64,000 nucleotides of DNA, taken from contig OU452201.1 in assembly GCA_911728435.2 (NCBI GenBank), forward strand, positions 17,856,001 through 17,920,000, written 5' to 3'. This stretch comes from Apoderus coryli. Its lineage: Eukaryota; Arthropoda; Insecta; Coleoptera; Attelabidae. This document shows positions 57,737 to 64,000 of the stretch, piece after piece. Under the pieces are notes generated by a model, which saw nothing but the letters and a program-made list of their open reading frames with translations, was not told the origin of the DNA and ran no database searches. Position 1 is the first letter of the stretch, and each line of letters starts with the position of its first letter. The position numbers and the translations under genes were made by a program.

Positions 57737-59908
57737 ACCGGGTATTCCATTAAGGGTGGACAGGTAGCATATCTCAGGAAATAATAGTCGTAGGACAATG
57801 GGAAATCGCTGGAAATAGTTTTTTAGTTCCTAACTATACCGCTAGGGGGCGTAATAGATACAGTAATGCGAAAAATGCATTTTTATTGAAAATTTCGAAA
57901 TATAAGTTAGAAAAACAATTCTACCACAGTAATGCTACTGTGATTCGGCATCTTTTTATTGTGCGGCTTGAAATAAAGGCAGCAGGGAAGGACGAAATTT
58001 TACCTATGATAATGTGTATAACTTTGGTTTGGCTTAACCGAATTTATCAGTCTAATTTTTGTTTAAGAACTCAAGCCTTGCTGATGAAGAAAAAAAAGAT
58101 TTCAAATCATAATTGTTTTTTGGGGTTCCGCTAGATGGCGATATTTGCATCGCCTAAGGTTTTTTTGATTTTTCCTTAAAAACTTAAATAAAACGATACA
58201 AATATTTTATCAAAAATGAAAAGTAAATTGAATTTGCAACAAAAAAGTCCAAAACCGCACAAGATCTTTATTCGTTTGAGAGTTGTGGTCAAAAGAATGT
58301 TGTTCACCAAAATTCGTTGAAAAATCATTTTCCGTGATCAAGAATGCCATGGGAAATAAAGAAATAGGTTTAAACTTTATTAAACTGATAGTTTAACAAA
58401 TAAAAATAATGAAAGATCAATTAAAATTACCAAAATGCAGAGCTTTCATAAAATTTGTTAAAAGAGGTAGATCTAAATACCCATGAAACAAAATTGGGAA
58501 GTTTCCATGCAAGGAGACAAATAAATAAACGCGAATATGCTGCTAAATACCCTGACCGAAGACACCATAGCAGAAAAGTGTTCCGTCGGTTAGCAGTCCG
58601 TTTACGAGAAACGGGAAGTGTAAGAGTTGATCCAGTCCCGCTGAGGAGACGTCCAGTTAGCAGTGAAGATAATATTATAAGCGTTCTTGCGTAAGCATCA
58701 GTGACATTTCTTCAGACTTAGGAATAAATCGCACTTCAGCATATTGCATTTTAAAATCTTTTAAACTGCATCCTTACAGTATGGTTTTACATCAGGCACT
58801 TTCAGATGCCGATATTGACAAGAAGCGCCTATAGAGTTTTGTTATTGGCTGAGAGATATGTGCACGGAAAACCCGCAATTTCTCTCACAGATTTTATGGA
58901 CTGAGCCATTTTTTCTAGTTGTGGTAGTGTTAATTTACACAATACGCATTATTGGTCACAAACAAATCCTCATTGGATGCCGGAAGTTCCCATCAAAGTA
59001 GATGGAGTGTAAACGTGTGGTGTGGAATCGTAGTCACGGTATTTAGCAGCATATTCGCGTTTATTTATTTGTCTCCATGCATGGAAACTTCCCAATTTTG
59101 TTTCATAGGTATCTAGATCTACCTCTTTTAACAAATTTTATGAAAGCTCTGCATTTTGGTCATTTTAATAGATCTTTCTATTTGTTAGACTATCAGTTTA
59201 ATAAATTTTCAACCTTTTTCTTTATTTCCCATGGCATTCTTGATCACGGAAAATTAAAGATACTCGTACCTACATGATTTTTCAACGAATTTTGGCGAAC
59301 AACATTCTTTTGGCCATAACTCTCAAACGAATAAAGGTTTTCTTGTGTGGTTCGGGAGTTTTTTGTTGCAAATTCAATTTACTTTTCAGTTTTGATAAAA
59401 TATTTGTTCCATTTAAGTTTTTAAAGAAAAATCAAAACAACCTTAGGGATGCAAATATCGCCATCTAGCGGAGCCCCAACAAACAATTATGATTTAAAAT
59501 ATTTTTTTTCTTCATCAGCAGGGCTTGAGTTCTAAAGAAAAATTAGATTGATAAATTCGGTTAAGCCAAACCAAAGTTATACACATTATCATAGGTAAAA
59601 TTTCGTCCTTCCCTGCTGCCTTTATTTCAAGCCGCACAATAAAAAGTGATACACCAAAAAGATGCCGAATTTCAGTAGCATTACCGTGGTAGTATTGTTT
59701 TTCTAACTTATATTGCGAAATTTTCAATAAAAATGCATTTTTGGCATTACTGTATCTATTACGCCCCCTAGCGGTATAGTTAGGAACTAAAAAACCATAT
59801 CCAGCGATTTTCCACTGTCGATTTCGCTAAAAGATTTTTTTTCCCATTGTCCTACGACTATTATTTCCTGAGATATGCTACCTGTCTGCACTTAACGGAA
59901 TACCCGGT
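57737..59908. mobile_element. Fold-back DUF4817 transposon with arms of about 0.8 kb
   Basis: The left arm 57737-58552 and right arm 59038-59908 are inverted copies. The termini ACCGGGTATTCC are followed by GGACAGGTAGCATATCTCAG, GGGGGCGTAAT, AAAATTTCG and AAATATGGGAAATAAAG-like blocks and meet near GAATATGCTGCTAAATACC, which lies inside the transposase ORF. The arms therefore include the 5' part of the gene, and the DUF4817 N terminus exists in both orientations. Only about 485 bp in the middle is single-copy. Small indels distinguish the arms. Confidence 0.9.
58455..59036 (+). pseudogene. DUF4817 transposase of the fold-back element, truncated
   Basis: The plus strand from 58455 reads SFHARRQINKREYAAKYPDR, RHHSRKVFRRLAVRLRETGS, then RRRPVSSEDNIISVLA: the DUF4817 helix-turn-helix and linker. 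After a shift come SFKLHPYSMVLHQALSDADI, and later AIFSSCGSVNLHNTHYWSQT, NPHWMPEVPIKVDG and VWCGIV, the start of the DDE fold. At the expected WTDE motif (near 58900) the sequence is TGGACTGAGCC, so the first catalytic Asp appears lost by a small deletion. The rest of the DDE domain is replaced by the right arm. Confidence 0.8.
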
Positions 59909-59939
59909 AGGAGTTACATCAAAACATTTGTAAGAGTAA

Positions 59940-60690
59940 TTTGTTTATTTATTTATATTTCTTGTCTAACAGGCTTCACACCCACACCCTTCACAAGGCA
60001 AATACTTACTTAACAAAGCATGTACATATTTTCTTACATTCATACAACAATTAATTAACAAATTTAATTTAAAAAAAAACTAATTAAAAAGAAAATAAAT
60101 GAGAATGACACGTTAATCGTTAGAACTAAACAGAAACCGTTACAACTGGGTCCCAAACTTTTTCAAAGGTTGGTCAAAGTAATCGACTTCATCGCTCATT
60201 CCCCGCACATTGCATACCCGTAACGCTCTAAGCAGAGGCGCTCTAGATTCATAGTTGATGCGCAATGTATGAATACAGAACAGTCTAGATTATCTGGCAA
60301 AAAACTGTGGAATGTTAAAATAAATGAAAAATACTTTCGTGGCATAGCGGACATGCCTCTGTCTGGTTCTACTGAATTAGACTGAGGCCCTGCTAAATTA
60401 AACAAAATCCCTTGTGTATAGGTAAAACCAGTCATTTTCTCCGCTATGTCACGAAAGTTTTTTTCATTTATATTTACGGACACAAATTCATTTTATAGTT
60501 AAAATAAATCTGTTCCAGTAGTTGAGGACGGCCAATCAAATCATCTATCATTTTAAAGACGAATACATGTCCCGCATATAATCTAACTGTATCCAAAGAG
60601 TTCATATTAAATCTTTTCAAGATCCGATCCGGAAATCTCCCATCAGTTTCAATACCAAGTGCTGTATACTAGATGTCGCCTTATTTATTT
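59940..60690 (-). pseudogene. Non-LTR RT tail of the 22-kb family, split by an insertion
   Basis: The minus strand reads LKRFNMNSLDTVRLYAGHVF + VFKMIDDLIGRPQLLEQI (60690-60500), then an inverted-repeat insertion (60293-60483). It resumes with LFCIHTLRINYESRAPLLR, EVDYFDQPLKKFGTQL and RFLFSSND. These align with the thumb and tail of the element at 22020-23526 (LDRFNMNSLAARRLYAGQVF; LFHIHTLRTSYEYRAPLFR; FDQTLLGFRAQL). The 3' end is AAATATAAATAAATAAACAA near 59945. 5'-truncated copy. Confidence 0.75.
60293..60483. mobile_element. Small inverted-repeat insertion inside the RT tail (hairpin repeat, copy 2)
   Basis: Ends AAATGAAAAATACTTTCGTG + GCATAGCGGA and, inverted, TCCGCTATGTCACGAAAGTT + TTTTTCATTTA define an element of about 190 bp with arms near 30 bp. 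Inside, GCCTC-GTCT/AGAC-GAGGC forms the same hairpin as at 26478-26535. It interrupts coding homology cleanly, so both sides of the RT rejoin across it. Confidence 0.7.
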
Positions 60691-60739
60691 CTCAGATATA
60701 CTACAGTTTTCATAAATAACGCTATTACTTAATTGAAAC

Positions 60740-60870
60740 AAAATTGAGATATTTGTGCCACTTCCGTTTATACCGGAAGTCGAAACCAACATTCTTATTT
60801 CAAAAGGAAGACTCGCAATATCCTAGAAAAACAGGCATAAGTAAAATTTGTGAAATGGAACACCCTGTAT
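60740..60870. repeat. Fragment of the ACTTCCGG-palindrome MITE family
   Basis: CACTTCCGTTTATACCGGAA followed by CTTATTTCAAAAGGAA and a CACCCTGTATAAT terminus at 60862 matches parts of 28932-30068 and 34208-35239. Confidence 0.6.
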
Positions 60871-61019
60871 AATATATAACAGCGAAAAGTATCCCTCGGG
60901 CTAATTTCACCTTCGGGCATAATAATCTACATAACGTCCTTGCTCCATACATAGCTATTCATTTCATTCATCATTTTAAAACACACTCTCATTATTGATG
61001 TCTAAAATGTGTATACGTT

Positions 61020-61241
61020 ATAGTTTTTCCAAAGTTAATTTGAAATATATACATTTAACGATTCTCGGGGGCTATCCGTTGCCAGGCTTCTTTACAGTAT
61101 AAAAGGGCATCGAATGCAGGGTTTTTTGATACATTTCTCCCTCGTATATAAGAGGTATAATAAATCATGCCTGCCAAAGGATACCGACAGTAATAAAAAT
61201 AACCACAGAGACTGGAAAAAGAATTGGGTTAATGATTCGTG
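61020..61241. repeat. Repeat family E, copy 2
   Basis: Copy of 43480-43692 in the same orientation with scattered substitutions, ending at TTAATGATTCG. Confidence 0.75.
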
Positions 61242-61249
61242 GTCCGACA

Positions 61250-61430
61250 TGGCCAGGCCATATACGAGACGGTCTATGACACGAGCGGAACACGTTGGGA
61301 GTTTAAGCATCAAGATTTATATGAGCAAAGCCAGTGTCTTCTTTTAAATCAGTTAAGGTCTGAAAATAATGAAGTGACGAATACACATATTATAAAATTT
61401 TTAGGTTCTATGGAAAATGTCGCTGACTAA
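61250..61430 (+). other. Possible coding fragment or terminal exon, unknown
   Basis: From AG|GCCATATAC (about 61255) the plus strand is open to TAA at 61428-61430: AIYETVYDTSGTRWEFKHQD, LYEQSQCLLLNQLRSENNEV, then IIKFLGSMENVAD. Residue composition is ordinary protein rather than AT-noise and the preceding CCAG could be a splice acceptor. I recognise no family. It directly abuts repeat E, so it may equally be part of an unrecognised element. Confidence 0.3.
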
Positions 61431-63290
61431 GTGAGTAAAATTTGTTGTTAGTTTATAGTATCAGAAGCTTATTATTATAAATGTATCTACTTATATGCAT
61501 AACAAGGATTAACAATAGTATTAATTATTATAAAGGTATGTTCCTTGCTGTTCGAACACGGACTAGGTACGTGTGCATCTATGTCTTAACCTATACTAAT
61601 TTGTATGTATTTTCTTTTAATTTTCTCCTTATTTTTCATTATATATAATCAGATAAATCTAGTTCTTTCAAATTTAACTATCACACACACAAAATGGCAG
61701 TTTGAAAGTTGTCCGCAATCCAACGCGAAAGTTGAAGTTGTATACGTAAAAGAAAATTGACAATTCCTAAGCATTGTACGCAAGTAAAAGTTCGACTAAC
61801 GAGTTCTGAACATACAAGACGCTAGAAATACACAAAACTTTTGCCTCGTCATTTCTAAATCACCCGGAAGAAAGCGGGACAAAAACATCTGCTCAATTGC
61901 GTTAAAACGGTTTCGATGTTCTGTTAAATGTGCACGCAGTGCCACGGATAATCAAGCATCAGGGTTTTTGCAAACTTGTTTTTCTCTCTGATTTGATATT
62001 ATAAAGACGGAAAATTCAATTAGGCGTTATGTAATAATATGGTCTACTTTGGTTATTGCCTTATGAATATGCAACCATAAATTTACGGGTTGGGATATTA
62101 GGATCAATTTTATTTTGATGTGCGAATTATTACATTAAAATATGAATTTCTTTGTTTTTCTTGAACCTTATATTTTATAATTTTCTGGTAACTTTTCTTG
62201 TGTTTTGGTTCGTATTTATGAAGTTTAGGCAAGCGATACAATTTGGGTGGGAGAGCATTATGTAGGTATTTTAAGTGTCTTCCCAATTGACTGTGATATA
62301 CAGGGCGCCCATTAGTATGTGGGTGGAAGCTGTCTCAGCGATAAATAAAAAAATCCTTTACAGGAACTTTTAGGCACTGAATTTGTTTTTTAATCACTAC
62401 GATCTGATATGTATGCGCAAAACCGGGCCATCTAGAAGTTGTCTATTTTCTTTTATTAAATAGAACATTGTAATTATAAGTTTTGTAATCGTGCAAGTAT
62501 AAAAAGTCATTCATCAAACTCTATAGATAATTCAAGATACGCAATATAGCTTAATGTTTACCTACAAACATACACGTATCGGTAGCAGCTAGCTCTATAA
62601 TTGAATTGTTGGAAATCACGCGATCACCCTTATATATCTTAAATACCTCTTTCGTGTTTCAATTTTATTTTATGTGAGTTTTCGCGTGACTTCCAATTAA
62701 AACTTTACCAAAAAAACAATTTATGACACAGGATGTAACAGGTTGAGCTGTAACTATCATTATCTAAACGTTTGCAGGAATCAGCAGCAAATCAATATTA
62801 GAATATTTCAAATATTTTATTTGTGTCAAGAACTAAAATATACAAATGTCAATATTATCCACTTCGACCTATTTTGAATCTCTAGTCACGTTCCTACCTC
62901 TAACATTTGCATAGCATTTACGGTAGTTAGTTAGACTGTTTAGACCAAACTTTGCTCTTTTCCCTAAGGGTTTGTCTACTGCTGCGTCCATTCTGAATGC
63001 GATAGGGGAGCTTTTGATGCAGATGACACCAGTTTGGGAACAATATTTTTCTTTTTATTTTCTTGATTTGATATAATGATAAAAACGGATAGAAAGTGAG
63101 GAATATCTACTATCTTAAAATATTTTTAAGCCATTCTAATATGCTTAGACACATTAAGGTAATTGCATAATTATATACAGAGGGTCATCTAACAACGTAT
63201 GATTTTGTTTTTGTTTTGATTTTTTTTAGTAGACAAGAAGTATTAATTACCTTATGCCGATACAAATGTAATGCTGGAAAAGCACTGAAA
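61431..63290. other. No gene seen; one MITE-like terminus
   Basis: ATACAGGGCGCCCATTAGTA at 62299 resembles a mariner-type terminus without a partner. Otherwise nothing supported in 1.8 kb. Confidence 0.4.
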
Positions 63291-63434
63291 TGCTATAGAA
63301 CTTGATAGTGAGCACGTGGCAAGAATATAATCTCTGTGTCCTGGTGCTGGGCAATTCTTGAAAACAGGGGAGTAGAATGATCGGGCAAAGCGAGACACCG
63401 CCTACTAAAATAAAGACAACGCTGGCTTCGTTCC

Positions 63435-63475
63435 CTCGGTTGTTGTTTCGAGAATTGGCCCTCTTCAGTGAAGAC
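63435..63475 (-). mobile_element. Penelope-like terminus with decayed hammerhead motif
   Basis: The minus strand reads CACUGAAGAGGGCCAAUUCU then CGAAACAACAAC: CUGAAGA, a short GAG/CUC stem and GAAAC are in order, but no UH cleavage triplet or stem I partner follows. Remnant. Confidence 0.4.
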
Positions 63476-63490
63476 AACAAAAGGCGTCAA

Positions 63491-64000
63491 CTCTACTATC
63501 ATTAAGTGTGCCTTTTTTCGCTTCCCTTTTGATAAGAACGATCACAGACATCAACTTGTCATATTTGGAATTAAACTGCAAACTTCTCATAAAGCTCCTA
63601 AATTATCCCTCATAATTTCACGGAGTCTCTAAAGGTAGCCTCTTAAAGGTATGCCGAACTATTATATCCTCAACGTGTGGCTCCTTTTGTTTTTAAGGAA
63701 AAACTAAAACAATAGTTTTTCGGTGCATGCTTAAGGAGCCTCTATGTAAACGGGGTTGCTCAAATATATTTTTCTCATGTAAAAGACACTCTATTTTTCA
63801 ACAAACACATCTTCAAGTTTTTTCGATTATTTATTTACACCAGTCCAAAAGAATTATTGATACAGACATCTTGAAATGGCTGTAAATAATATAATTTCAT
63901 AGGACAATTTTTGTTATTTATAAAGAAAACTGTACTTCTAAATACGGACCAATCAGCGAGTCGTTGCTTTTCTAACGCAATAATTTGTTATCATACGTAA
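63491..64000. other. No gene seen
   Basis: No supported feature to the window end. Confidence 0.4.

Noticed and set aside
57886..58134. 82-codon frame and its mirror at 59515-59727 as a conserved gene
   Set aside because: They are the two inverted arms of the fold-back transposon; similarity is due to arm duplication, not selection on protein.
1..64000. CRISPR arrays, rRNA genes, integrons, bacterial operons
   Set aside because: None of the expected repeat spacing or conserved motifs is present; splicing and element content show eukaryotic DNA.

Overview
The window looks like an accessory, transposon-dominated stretch of an insect nuclear genome. It is strongly AT-rich, its coding traces are broken, spliced genes are visible (GT-AG junctions), and almost every recognisable protein fragment belongs to an insect-type transposable element: DUF4817 transposases of the IS630/Tc1/mariner group, Tc1, mariner, pogo, hAT, piggyBac-type MITEs, Crypton-like tyrosine recombinase and several Jockey/CR1-like non-LTR retrotransposons. 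The attacin-like peptide gene also points to an insect. A beetle is my best guess, but that is inference. No tRNA, rRNA, CRISPR, operon or bacterial feature is visible.

Layout. 1-6 kb: an inducible-immunity locus on the minus strand. It holds one complete three-exon, attacin-like, glycine-rich antimicrobial peptide gene (4309-5582). About 4 kb away is a duplicated first exon (1260-1393) with a similar promoter block but no partner exons in the window. 6.5-9 kb: a piggyBac MITE, a decayed DUF4817 transposase, a perfect 33-bp palindrome, a tyrosine recombinase scrap and a retrotransposon tail. 10-15 kb: old diverged repeats, a MITE, a pogo pseudogene and three tandem repeats of about 170 bp. 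15.3-17.2 kb: a fold-back element with arms of about 0.6-0.7 kb. 18-25.5 kb: pogo-like, Tc1, Jockey/CR1-like and hAT pseudogenes. 26.9-35.2 kb: more DUF4817 and mariner wreckage and nested MITEs. 36.6-39.3 kb: a direct segmental duplication carrying retrotransposon tails. 39640-40211: a clean 190-codon open exon on the plus strand ending in a good splice donor, the second candidate host gene. 43-51 kb: repeats, hammerhead-bearing elements and DUF4817 and retrotransposon pseudogenes. 51-57.5 kb: almost featureless. 57.5-61.4 kb: a canonical hammerhead ribozyme inside a long hairpin, a 2.2-kb fold-back DUF4817 transposon with arms of about 0.8 kb, and a retrotransposon tail split by a small inverted-repeat insertion. 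61.4-64 kb: nearly featureless.

The most notable signal not explained by protein genes is a set of minus-strand hammerhead-ribozyme motifs of the type I, minimal-stem-III kind known from Penelope-like elements and retrozymes. One at 57554-57597 has an intact core and stems and is enclosed by 19-bp arms. Others at 47448-47487, 30436-30477, 44115-44157 and 46504-46544 are near-complete and share an extra U after the CUGANGA core. No RT or GIY-YIG domain of a Penelope element is visible, so these are probably non-autonomous copies.

How things work together: the only plausible functional host products are the attacin-like peptide and the unknown protein begun at 39640. Most of the rest is mobile DNA in various states of decay. 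All family calls are from reading translations and structure by eye, with no database search.
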